NCBI RefSeq assembly: GCF_900169365.1
Contig: NZ_FXZH01000007.1
Location: 124,001 to 188,000 of the forward strand
Origin: Brevibacterium sp. 239c
Lineage (GTDB): Bacteria > Actinomycetota > Actinomycetes > Actinomycetales > Brevibacteriaceae
Length of the DNA: 64,000 bases
Direction: 5' to 3'
The notes beneath the pieces were generated by a model that was not told the DNA's origin, did not search any database, and worked only from the letters and a program-made list of their open reading frames with translations. The position numbers were made by a program, and so were the translations under genes. Positions 7,976 through 15,367 of this stretch are shown piece after piece (the stretch's first letter is position 1; every line of letters starts with the position of its first letter).

Positions 7976-9031
7976 ATGATCATCACCGGACTCATCGTCG
8001 GCCTGGTACTCGGATTCGTCCTCCAGCGAGGGCGATTCTGTGTGACCGGAGCCTTTCGCGATCTCACGCTGACCGGAAACACTCGGTGGTTCTCAGCACT
8101 CATCCTCCTCATCGCCGTTCATTCGATCGGGCTGTTCCTGCTCAACAGTCTGGGGGTGATCACACTCGAAGCATCGCCCTTCCCGTGGTTGGCCTCCATC
8201 GTCGGCGGGCTGATCTTCGGGTTCGCCATGGTCCTCGCCGGCGGTTGTGCCACGGGCACCTACTATCGGGCGGGCGAAGGTCTGGTAGGCAGCTGGTTCG
8301 CGCTGATCTTCTACGCGCTGGTCTCGTCCGTGATGAAGAACGGTCCGCTCGCCTCGGTGACGGAAGGGCTGCGCTCGATCACGATCGAGAGCGGCACGCT
8401 CCAGGCGTCGACCGGGCTGAGCCCGTGGGTCTTCGTCGCGATCATCTCAGCCATCGCCATCGCGGTCACCGTGCACCACAACAAGAAGACCGCCACGCCC
8501 GTCGCGACCCTGCCGCCGCTGAAGAAGGGGCTGGCGCACATCCTCACGGAGAAGCGCTGGAACCCCTTCGTCACTGCTGTCGTCATCGGCATCATCGCAA
8601 CGATCGCCTGGCCGCTCTCGGCCGCGACCGGGCGCAACTCCGGTCTGGGTATCACGACGCCTTCGGCGAATCTCACCACCTTCCTGGGCACGGGAGACTC
8701 ATCCCTTGTCGACTGGGGCGTCATGCTCGTCATCGGTATTCTTGTGGGCTCGTTCATCGCGGCGAAGGCCTCGGGTGAGTTCCGGATCCGTGTGCCTGAC
8801 CAAGGGACAGTGGTCAAGTCCATCCTCGGTGGAATCGGCATGGGTGTCGGTGCCGCGATCGCCGGCGGATGCACGGTCGGCAATGCGATGGTCTCGACCG
8901 CACAGTTCGAATACCAGGGCTGGGTCGCAACCTTCTTCATGATCGTCGGCGCAGGAGTCGCCGCGAAGTTCACCATCAAGTCGGGGGCGCGGACAGGTGT
9001 CGCGCAGCCCGCAGAAAGCAGGAGTGTATGA
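7976..9031 (+). CDS. YeeE/YedE (TsuA-type) sulfur-compound transporter
   Basis: A 351-aa polytopic membrane protein of the YeeE/YedE family, whose characterised members import thiosulfate. The family cysteine motifs are present: QRGRFC in the first segment, GGCATGTYYRAGEG near residue 85, and GGCTVGNAM near residue 300. About nine hydrophobic segments can be counted. The ATG at 7976 (MIITGLIVG) is chosen over an upstream ATG because the family starts here and the promoter lies between them. Its stop overlaps the TusA-like start (ATGA), the usual transporter plus sulfur-relay pairing. Thiosulfate as substrate is inferred from family and context. Confidence 0.85.
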   Translation: MIITGLIVGLVLGFVLQRGRFCVTGAFRDLTLTGNTRWFSALILLIAVHSIGLFLLNSLGVITLEASPFPWLASIVGGLIFGFAMVLAGGCATGTYYRAGEGLVGSWFALIFYALVSSVMKNGPLASVTEGLRSITIESGTLQASTGLSPWVFVAIISAIAIAVTVHHNKKTATPVATLPPLKKGLAHILTEKRWNPFVTAVVIGIIATIAWPLSAATGRNSGLGITTPSANLTTFLGTGDSSLVDWGVMLVIGILVGSFIAAKASGEFRIRVPDQGTVVKSILGGIGMGVGAAIAGGCTVGNAMVSTAQFEYQGWVATFFMIVGAGVAAKFTIKSGARTGVAQPAESRSV

Positions 9032-9252
9032 AACAGGTACTAGAGACAAAAGGACTGGTCTGCCCGTTCCCTCTGGTTGAGGCCAAAGACGCAATCGGCG
9101 GAATGGACAACGGCGATGAGCTCGTCATCAACTTCGACTGCACCCAAGCCACCGAGGCGATCCCCCAGTGGGCGGCCGAGAACGGCTACCCCGTGACCCA
9201 CTTCGATCGCACCGGTGACGCCAGTTGGACGATCACGGTTCAGAAAGCCTGA
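9028..9252 (+). CDS. TusA-like sulfurtransferase (TsuB type)
   Basis: A 74-aa single-domain sulfur carrier with the defining CPxP motif (GLVCPFPLVEAK) near the N-terminus; the Cys would carry a persulfide. It is translationally coupled to the YeeE-type transporter by a 4-nt overlap, with GGAG at 9021-9024 as ribosome-binding site. It probably receives sulfur from imported thiosulfate and passes it to an unknown acceptor. Confidence 0.85.
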   Translation: MKQVLETKGLVCPFPLVEAKDAIGGMDNGDELVINFDCTQATEAIPQWAAENGYPVTHFDRTGDASWTITVQKA

Positions 9253-9321
9253 CCGGCAACAGGCTGCCGCTCGGCTGGCATCTCGGCCGTTTTCTCGACC
9301 GCCCGAGCGTCCCTGGCTCTG

Positions 9322-9351
9322 AAGTGGCCCTGCAGGTCGGCAGGGCCACTT
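9322..9351 (+). terminator. terminator after the TusA-like gene
   Basis: A perfect 12-bp stem (9322-9333 with 9340-9351, arm AAGTGGCCCTGC) with a 6-nt loop is followed by TCGTT. The T-run is short, but position and stem strength fit an intrinsic terminator. Confidence 0.65.
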
Positions 9352-9526
9352 TCGTTACCGCGTAGTTCCAGTGGTGTGCATTGTTCTGGAATCGCTTGAA
9401 GAATCACCTCTGTGCCGAAAAGCACAGGTGTGATAAATGGCGTTAGTCAAAAAGTAATTGTACGATAATGAACGAATCACTACCGATGGTGATCTGTGCA
9501 CATACGTGCTTTTCCAAGGAGTCAGA

Positions 9527-10132
9527 ATGACGCAGTCCCCGACGCGCTCTCGTAAGTTCAAGGCTATCCTCGCAGGTGGCATCGTGCTCGGCGTCGGAGC
9601 TGCAGTGACGCTGGCCGCCTGGACAGACAACGAATGGGCCGAGGGAACCTTCGGTGCCGGTTCGTTCAACGTTCAGGGCAGCACCAATGGAACCGACTTC
9701 ACCGATCACGAGAGCTCGGGTGACGCAGCGTCGTTGAGTTTCGACCTCGATGGCGGCAAAAACCTGTCTCCAGGTGACACCGTGGCAGCGCCCTTCGTCC
9801 TCCGTCTCGATGATGCGACTACATACGACGCAAGCGTGGTCCTCGAATCCGCCGCAGGCAGCGGTGCCAACGAAGCGAACCTGAGCTACGGAATCGTCAC
9901 CGTCGACGATGCCGCGTCGTGCGGCGAAGGTGCAACGGGCACAACCGTCGTTCCGGCCGGTACGGCTTTGGATGCGACCACAGGTGCTCAGGGGTTTGAC
10001 CTGACCGCAGGCGCGGGCAGCGCAGCAGGTGCTCCTGTCACCCTGTGCTTCCAGGTCACCGCCAGTGACGATCTGACGGAGGGCGATGCCGCGAAGGCTC
10101 AGTGGCAGTTCACCGCGACCTCCGCTGAATAA
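9527..10132 (+). CDS. SipW-tag (TasA/camelysin-like) secreted protein
   Basis: A 201-aa exported protein. Residues about 8-40 are a SipW-class signal: basic RSRKFK, the hydrophobic AILAGGIVLGVGAAVTLAA, then WTDNEWAEGTFGAGSFNV just after the expected cleavage at the Ala pair. The rest is a beta-rich, acidic, Thr/Gly-rich domain with Cys residues about 140-180, as in TasA-like matrix proteins. The ATG at 9527 has AAGGA upstream; an earlier in-frame ATG at 9458 lacks one. A -10-like TACGATAAT sits at 9461-9469. It heads an operon with a second cargo, the dedicated peptidase and a third cargo. Confidence 0.8.
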   Translation: MTQSPTRSRKFKAILAGGIVLGVGAAVTLAAWTDNEWAEGTFGAGSFNVQGSTNGTDFTDHESSGDAASLSFDLDGGKNLSPGDTVAAPFVLRLDDATTYDASVVLESAAGSGANEANLSYGIVTVDDAASCGEGATGTTVVPAGTALDATTGAQGFDLTAGAGSAAGAPVTLCFQVTASDDLTEGDAAKAQWQFTATSAE

Positions 10133-10146
10133 TTCCAGCGGACTCC

Positions 10147-10866
10147 GTGCAGTTTCCAACGGATGCCTCTGGCGATCCGACCCTGTCTGAGCAGGTCTTG
10201 AACGAGACCCGCTCAGACAGTCGACTCCGGAAACGGCAGCGTGAGCAGAATCGGCGACGCCTGCGCAATCGCCGAATCAAGGCGATCCTCGCCGGAGGAT
10301 TGGTCTTCGGCATCGGTGCGGCGGCGACGTCGGCGGCGTGGACCGACACAGAACAGGCCACTGGTTCGTTCAAAGCGGGTACGTTCAACATTGATCTCTC
10401 AGTCGACGGCACCAACTGGAACAACACGTCGACGATGACTTTCAACGCCACTGGGATGTACCCGGGATCGAAGGTCTACGCTCCGGTGTTCATTCGGACT
10501 ACGCCGGACACCTCGATTGATGGTGAGCTGAAAGTGTCGAGCGGAGGGACAGGCGGCACAAGCGGCATCGCCGGGTCGCTGGTCTACAAAGCGGTGACGG
10601 CCTCATACTCGTCCGGCGGTTTCACGTGTAATGCCTCGGCGTTCAACTCAGGTGCGGACTACGTCTACGGCGGTGCTTCAACTACGACGAATCTCTCGGA
10701 TAAGGACCACTCAGGCGCCGGTTCGCGGTTGGTCGGCCAAGCCGGCAGGTCGGTTCGAGCCTACTGCTTCGAAGTCACTCTTCCGACGACCACCCCGAGC
10801 TCAGCACAGGGCACGTCCGCGTCGAACACTTGGACATTCACTGCCACGAACAAGGCACCGTCGTGA
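10147..10866 (+). CDS. second SipW-tag secreted protein
   Basis: A protein of up to 239 aa with an unusually long basic N-terminus (about residues 20-43, rich in Arg and Lys) before the SipW-class signal KAILAGGLVFGIGAAATSAAWTD. The mature part (from about residue 65) is Ser/Thr/Gly-rich and beta-like with two Cys. The GTG at 10147 has no clear ribosome-binding site, so the true start may be a downstream GTG or TTG, but the signal is intact either way. The end overlaps the SipW start (GTGA). Confidence 0.75.
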   Translation: MQFPTDASGDPTLSEQVLNETRSDSRLRKRQREQNRRRLRNRRIKAILAGGLVFGIGAAATSAAWTDTEQATGSFKAGTFNIDLSVDGTNWNNTSTMTFNATGMYPGSKVYAPVFIRTTPDTSIDGELKVSSGGTGGTSGIAGSLVYKAVTASYSSGGFTCNASAFNSGADYVYGGASTTTNLSDKDHSGAGSRLVGQAGRSVRAYCFEVTLPTTTPSSAQGTSASNTWTFTATNKAPS

Positions 10867-12233
10867 CAAGTTCTCACGACGCCGCCCCTAGAAAGCGCCC
10901 CACATCGTGGCTCGGCGCGGCCCTGCTCAACATCCTCGCTGTATTGGGCGTCGTGTGCATCGTCCTCGTCATCCTCAGCTTCGTCTTCAACATCTCGATC
11001 ATGATGTTCAAAACAGGCTCGATGACCCCGACGATCACCGCCGGTTCGATCGCCTTCGTCCACGAGATCCCTGCACAGGAGATGAACGTCGGCGATATCG
11101 TCACCGCCGACCGTGGCGAGAAGGTCCTGCCCGTGACGCACCGCGTGACCTCGATCCTCGATGCGGATGCTCAATCCGGCGAGGTCACCTTCGAGATGAA
11201 GGGCGACGCAAACGAGGCGAAGGATCCCGAGCCCTACTCCGCCGAGACCGTTCGCAGGGTCCTGTTCTCCATTCCCGGTATCGCCCCGATCATCCAGCAG
11301 CTGCGAAACCCGTTCGCACTCGGCGGCATCACGATCGCGGCCTCGCTGCTCGTCGTCTGGGCGTTCTGGCCTCGACGCGAGGACGACGATGCCGACCGCG
11401 ATGACGTCGTCGAGGCACCCGCAAGCTCGGCCACGCACTCCGAACCGCAGCCAGCCGTAACCCGATCACCCAAGCACGCCGTGGCGCTTCCCGCCGTCGC
11501 TGCCATCGTCGCCGCCGGAACAGGAATGTTCGGGCCCTTACCGCAGGAACTCGCCGCTATCCCAGCAGCTGAGCCGGCAGCGGCTGCTTCCGGTGCGGAG
11601 ACCACTACCCCCGCCGAGGTGCACGGACAGTACCTGCGAATGCGGGCAACCGGAGACGAATCGACAATGCTCAGCCTCAGTCCCGGTGCTTCGGCTGACT
11701 GGACAGTCGACGTGTGGGCCGACGCTCCCGACCCTGGAAAAGTGGAACTGGAGATCGGCTCGGGCCAGTTGTCGGAGGCCCTCGCGTCACAACTACTCGT
11801 TGACGTTCGCACTTGTTCCCAGATCGTGCCGATGGATGAGTGCCCTGGCGGTGCGGCAGAGCCGGTCAATGATGTGGCGCTCACCGACCTCGGTGCGTCA
11901 CCCGACAGTGACCGACGGCTGCTCGAAATGCCCAGTGATGAGAAGCGCCGAGTTCAGGTGACAGTCACCATGAACAAGAACGCCGACGCCGAGGCGGTGG
12001 CAGGTCACCGCAGTGGAGTCCGCCTGACCGCCATCGGCCAAGGAGAAGAAGTCTCGCTCGGCCCCGGTGACCCAGGTGAACCCGGCGCACCAGGTCCTGA
12101 AAATCCAGACGTCCCCGGTGATCTGCCACGAACCGGTGTGGAAGGTTTGCTGTGGATCCTCCTGGCCGCCGCAGTGCTCATCGCGACTGGGTCGGCCGTC
12201 GTGGCCAGAACGCGTAGTCGGAGGAAGCCATGA
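10863..12233 (+). CDS. sipW: SipW-type signal peptidase I fused to an LPRTG-anchored extracellular domain
   Basis: A 456-aa protein. Residues about 18-50 are a membrane anchor. The ER/archaeal-type S26B active site follows: Ser about 53 in KTGSMTPT and His about 93 in PVTHRV, His replacing the bacterial Lys. A second membrane segment lies at about 145-168 and a third hydrophobic stretch near 205-225. Then comes an extracellular domain of about 180 residues, a Gly-Pro-rich collagen-like stalk (GDPGEPGAPGPENP) and a sorting signal LPRTG, hydrophobic segment, RTRSRRKP. Ordinary SipW proteins end soon after the second membrane segment. The GTG start overlaps the upstream stop by 4 nt, and the downstream cargo gene is coupled by ATGA. 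Confidence 0.85.
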   Translation: MTSSHDAAPRKRPTSWLGAALLNILAVLGVVCIVLVILSFVFNISIMMFKTGSMTPTITAGSIAFVHEIPAQEMNVGDIVTADRGEKVLPVTHRVTSILDADAQSGEVTFEMKGDANEAKDPEPYSAETVRRVLFSIPGIAPIIQQLRNPFALGGITIAASLLVVWAFWPRREDDDADRDDVVEAPASSATHSEPQPAVTRSPKHAVALPAVAAIVAAGTGMFGPLPQELAAIPAAEPAAAASGAETTTPAEVHGQYLRMRATGDESTMLSLSPGASADWTVDVWADAPDPGKVELEIGSGQLSEALASQLLVDVRTCSQIVPMDECPGGAAEPVNDVALTDLGASPDSDRRLLEMPSDEKRRVQVTVTMNKNADAEAVAGHRSGVRLTAIGQGEEVSLGPGDPGEPGAPGPENPDVPGDLPRTGVEGLLWILLAAAVLIATGSAVVARTRSRRKP

Positions 12234-12745
12234 CTCAGCCTCGTTGGCATCAGTTGATTCGGGGTCGTCGAGTCCGTGCTCTGATCGCAGGGTTCGCGCT
12301 CGTCATGCTCGTCCTCGGCCTATCTGGCGTTCGCTCGACGACGGCCGCGTGGACCGACAAGGATGAGGCAACAGGATCGTTCTCGGCTGGATCGCTGAAG
12401 ATCAGGGATCTTACTTGCACGGACAACAGCGGATTGCTCGGTCTAGGCGGCGACCAGTTAAAGCTGGATTGGAAGAGGCCGCAGATATCAGACTCTGTGC
12501 AACTCGCATACACAGTCACGGTTATCAGGACTCCGCTGCTCAGCTCCCCCAGCACGACAACCTACACCACTGAGGAAACGACACTGACATATCGGGACAC
12601 GAAGCTGTCGCTGTTGTCCATTCCTACTTACACGCTCACTGTTCAGGCAAAGCCGATCGGTGAATGGAGCGGAAGCGCAGCGACGGTGAAAGGGCATGGA
12701 ATCAATCTCGCGACTCTCGGGTTGGTCTTGCGCTGCAATTCTTGA
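12230..12745 (+). CDS. third SipW-tag secreted protein
   Basis: A 171-aa exported protein with a basic N-terminus (RGRRVR), a hydrophobic core and TTAAWTDKDEATGSFSAGSLKI, the same tag as the two upstream cargo proteins. The mature part contains two Cys, one near the tag and one next to the C-terminus (LRCNS), which could form a disulfide. Coupled to sipW by a 4-nt overlap and last in the operon. Confidence 0.75.
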   Translation: MTQPRWHQLIRGRRVRALIAGFALVMLVLGLSGVRSTTAAWTDKDEATGSFSAGSLKIRDLTCTDNSGLLGLGGDQLKLDWKRPQISDSVQLAYTVTVIRTPLLSSPSTTTYTTEETTLTYRDTKLSLLSIPTYTLTVQAKPIGEWSGSAATVKGHGINLATLGLVLRCNS

Positions 12746-12779
12746 TGGGCAGGACCCATCTTTCGTGGCCACGCACCCC

Positions 12780-13658
12780 TCAAACCCTCACCACAGTCTC
12801 CGCCCCATCAGCCACAGTCAACCGCATCGCAGTGTTCTGCTCAACGAGACGCCAGCCCTCGTGCTCGATGCCTGATGACGACACGATCATCGCTCCATCG
12901 TCGAAGCGCCGCCAGCTCATCCGATAGTAGTGATCCTTGTGGTCAGGCGGCAGCTCGCCGCCGGTGCCCGAAGTGTCGAAGTTCTTATACGGAATCGGTG
13001 TTCCCGCGGTGGCATGGACGACGATCATATCCTCCGCTCTGAGGATTAGCAGATTGATCCCCGGATGATCGAAGTCTGCGCGCAGCATCCGCACGGTCGC
13101 GATGGTGGCATCGAAGAGGCTCTCCCCTTCGGCCACACGTCGCAGCAGGAGAGCGAAGAGGATCGCAGTGTCCGTGGTTCCACCGATGCGTTCAACCTCG
13201 GCACTCGGGACGTATTTACGGAGGCGTTCTATCGGGTGGATGGACCCGTTGTGCGCCAGGGCAATGTTGTCGGCGAGGAACGGGTGCGAATTCTCGGTGA
13301 GGTCGACCGCTCCGTGCGTGGCCATGCGCAGGTGAGCGATCCGCGCGACCGTCGGGCGGGCGGTGAGGACTTCCGTGAGATGAGGGTCATCGGCTCCCTC
13401 GTGCGGGGTGCGATACCTTTCTAGACGTCCTCCCCGAGACACGGTGTCCTGCACATCGGGTTCCATGTCGAAGGTGCCCGAGGTGGTTCCCTGCGGGCGG
13501 GCTGATTCGGCTGAATCAGCTTCCGGTCGGATCCAGGCGGTGCCCCAGCCGTCGGCATGGAGGCGGCCCAGGTTCTGCCACTGTCGACATTCCTCGGCGC
13601 CGATGAGGTCCGCCGCGCTCGCCGGGACGGGGGAGATATAGCCGAGAAGTCTGCACAT
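12780..13658 (-). CDS. class II glutamine amidotransferase (EgtC/YafJ-like)
   Basis: A 292-aa N-terminal-nucleophile amidotransferase. Catalytic Cys2 follows the start Met (MCRLLGYIS), and the family motifs GRLHADGWGTAW, HLRMATHGAVDLTENSHPF and LAHNGSIHP are visible. EgtC removes glutamate from gamma-glutamyl-hercynylcysteine sulfoxide in ergothioneine synthesis, but no other egt gene is nearby, so a generic YafJ-like role is equally possible. AAGGAA ribosome-binding site. Divergent from the macro-domain gene across an AT-rich inverted repeat. Confidence 0.8.
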   Translation of the reverse strand: MCRLLGYISPVPASAADLIGAEECRQWQNLGRLHADGWGTAWIRPEADSAESARPQGTTSGTFDMEPDVQDTVSRGGRLERYRTPHEGADDPHLTEVLTARPTVARIAHLRMATHGAVDLTENSHPFLADNIALAHNGSIHPIERLRKYVPSAEVERIGGTTDTAILFALLLRRVAEGESLFDATIATVRMLRADFDHPGINLLILRAEDMIVVHATAGTPIPYKNFDTSGTGGELPPDHKDHYYRMSWRRFDDGAMIVSSSGIEHEGWRLVEQNTAMRLTVADGAETVVRV

Positions 13659-13761
13659 GGTTCGTCGTTTCCTTCCGCAGAAGACCGTCTGCCTAGTCGA
13701 GGCGGCTACGTCATTCCAGCGTACGCCTGACCCTTCCCAAGCAGTTCGATCAGATCGTCTG

Positions 13762-13797
13762 TCTTATTAACACTTAGGCGGCGAAGTGTTAATAAGA
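13762..13797. promoter_or_regulatory. AT-rich inverted repeat between divergent genes
   Basis: Perfect 14-bp arms TCTTATTAACACTT and AAGTGTTAATAAGA are separated by 8 nt. The repeat sits about midway in the 230-bp gap between the amidotransferase and macro-domain genes. Because the genes diverge, an operator is more likely than a terminator. No adjacent regulator gene explains it. Confidence 0.6.
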
Positions 13798-13888
13798 AGT
13801 GCCGGTGCACACAGGTAGGAGGAGAAGACACTTCCATTATCAACGTCATCCCCTGTTGCAGTCCTCGCCGGCTCACTAGACTCGGACC

Positions 13889-14422
13889 ATGAAGATCACG
13901 GTACTCGAGGGAGATATCACCGAGGCTGCCGTGGACGCGATCGTCAATGCCGCCAACTCAAGTCTGTTGGGTGGCGGCGGCGTCGATGGAGCCATCCACA
14001 AGGCGGCCGGACCCGAACTGCTCGAAGCCTGTCGTGAGGTCCGCCAGACCAGCTACCCGCGCGGACTTCCCGCAGGTCAGGCCGTCGCCACGACCGCTGG
14101 CGCGCTCAAGGCCAAGTGGGTCATCCACACCGTCGGCCCGAATCGTCACCAGGGCGAGGCCGATCCCGAGGTGCTTGAGTCCTGTTTCGAATCCAGCCTC
14201 AACGCAGCCGAGGACCTCGGCGCCACCTCGGTGGCTGTCCCCGCCATCGGCGGGGGAGTCTACGGCTGGTCGGCCCGAGATGTCGCCGAGGCGGCCCATT
14301 CCGTCATCGTCGACGGTCGGGAGCGCAGGCGCTGGGAGCAGATCGCCGAGGTGGTCTTCGTCCTCTTCAGCGATTCGATGACGAGCGTGTTCTGCCAGGT
14401 CTTCGACCACGATCAATGGTGA
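13889..14422 (+). CDS. macro domain protein (O-acetyl-ADP-ribose deacetylase type)
   Basis: A 177-aa single macro domain close to the YmdB/MacroD class. ADP-ribose-binding loops are visible: GDITEAAVDAIVNAANSSLLGGGGVDGAIHKAAG, and VPAIGGGVYGWSARDVAE further on. Members hydrolyse O-acetyl-ADP-ribose or remove ADP-ribose from proteins. No ribosome-binding site precedes the ATG. TAGACT lies 6 nt upstream, which suggests a leaderless transcript. It heads an operon with a VOC protein and the ComDE-like subunits. Confidence 0.88.
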   Translation: MKITVLEGDITEAAVDAIVNAANSSLLGGGGVDGAIHKAAGPELLEACREVRQTSYPRGLPAGQAVATTAGALKAKWVIHTVGPNRHQGEADPEVLESCFESSLNAAEDLGATSVAVPAIGGGVYGWSARDVAEAAHSVIVDGRERRRWEQIAEVVFVLFSDSMTSVFCQVFDHDQW

Positions 14423-14434
14423 AAGGTAGAGACG

Positions 14435-14815
14435 ATGAAGGTCCACGACGTCATCCCCGACATTCTGGTCTCCGACATCGACGCGGCCCGAGGTTTCTAC
14501 GAAGATTTCCTCGGCCTGGGTACCGAGGAGTTCAACCTGGGCTGGGTGGCCCGCTTCACCTCGGCGGAGACTGGAGCGCATGTCCAGCTCGTCACCGAGG
14601 ACGCGACCGCTCCAGTCACCCCGGTGCTCTCGCTCAAGGTCGATGACATCGATGCCGCCCACGCCGAGGCGGTTGATCGCGGCTTGGACATCGTCCATCC
14701 GCTCGTCACCGAGGAATGGGGCGTGACGCGATTCTTCGTCCGCGACCCCGACGGCAACATCATCAACATCACCGCGCACAGAGTCCCCGAGGACGTCACC
14801 GAAGACAGGGAATGA
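14435..14815 (+). CDS. VOC/glyoxalase superfamily protein
   Basis: A 126-aa single VOC domain: VHDVIPDILVSDIDAARGFYEDFLGL opens the first beta-alpha-beta unit and FFVRDPDGNIINIT closes the second. Such proteins range from dioxygenases and glyoxalases to antibiotic-binding proteins, and the substrate cannot be told from sequence. A GAAAGG ribosome-binding site lies 12 nt after the macro-domain stop. It overlaps the ComD-like start, so all four genes are probably one operon. Confidence 0.8.
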   Translation: MKVHDVIPDILVSDIDAARGFYEDFLGLGTEEFNLGWVARFTSAETGAHVQLVTEDATAPVTPVLSLKVDDIDAAHAEAVDRGLDIVHPLVTEEWGVTRFFVRDPDGNIINITAHRVPEDVTEDRE

Positions 14816-15366
14816 GGAAATCCGTGACAACGAAGTCATATACGCAAGCCGTCGCCGATGGGATCTGGGGTGCAGGCGCCGATCTCATCGGCTACATCCC
14901 CTCGGTCACCATCGCGCCCGTCATCGACCATCTGGTCACTGCCGATGGAGGGAGAGCCGGAATCTCGGAGCGAGTGAAGCCGCTCTCGCGTGAAGAGGAA
15001 GCAATCGGCGTGCTCGGGGCTCTGCCGTTGGCGGGGAAGTTCGGGGCCGTCGTCATGCAGGACAACGGCTTCGGCAACAGCCTCACGGCCCTGACGACGT
15101 TCTCGATGTCCTACCACCTGCCGCTGCTCATCTTCGCCAACACCCGTGGCGGCCCGGGAGAGTACAACTCGATGATCCACTCGATCAGCCAGCCAATGCC
15201 GACGGTGCTACGCACGGTAGGACTCCAAGTCCTCGAACTCGACCGCCGATCCTCGTCCGAGGATTGGGAGCAGACTGTCGCCGAGGCGGGTGTCCACGCC
15301 CGTATGACCTACCGTCCGGTCGTCGTGCTCGGTTCCTTCTGGAACACCGATGGGAGGGTGGCCTGA
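14812..15366 (+). CDS. sulfopyruvate decarboxylase-like alpha subunit (ComD, TPP PYR domain)
   Basis: About 184 aa forming one TPP-enzyme pyrimidine-binding domain. The PYR-domain catalytic Glu is in SREEEAIGVLGALPLAGK, and the MQDNGFGNSLTALTTFSMSYHLPLL segment is typical of ComD and phosphonopyruvate decarboxylases. The TPP-binding GDG domain is a separate protein encoded next, the split arrangement of ComDE. Archaeal ComDE turns sulfopyruvate into sulfoacetaldehyde. The ATG at 14812 overlaps the VOC stop; a GTG at 14824 is an alternative start. Phosphonopyruvate or another 2-oxoacid remain possible substrates. Confidence 0.75.
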   Translation: MRKSVTTKSYTQAVADGIWGAGADLIGYIPSVTIAPVIDHLVTADGGRAGISERVKPLSREEEAIGVLGALPLAGKFGAVVMQDNGFGNSLTALTTFSMSYHLPLLIFANTRGGPGEYNSMIHSISQPMPTVLRTVGLQVLELDRRSSSEDWEQTVAEAGVHARMTYRPVVVLGSFWNTDGRVA

Positions 15367-15367
15367 G

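Noticed and set aside
9383..9431. Imperfect hairpin with CACCTCTGTGC/GCACAGGTG, considered as a riboswitch or sRNA
   Set aside because: The pairing needs a 2-nt bulge, and no conserved riboswitch core or terminator follows it.
12780..13658. Calling the amidotransferase EgtC outright
   Set aside because: The catalytic class is clear, but no ergothioneine genes are nearby, so only the family-level call is supported.
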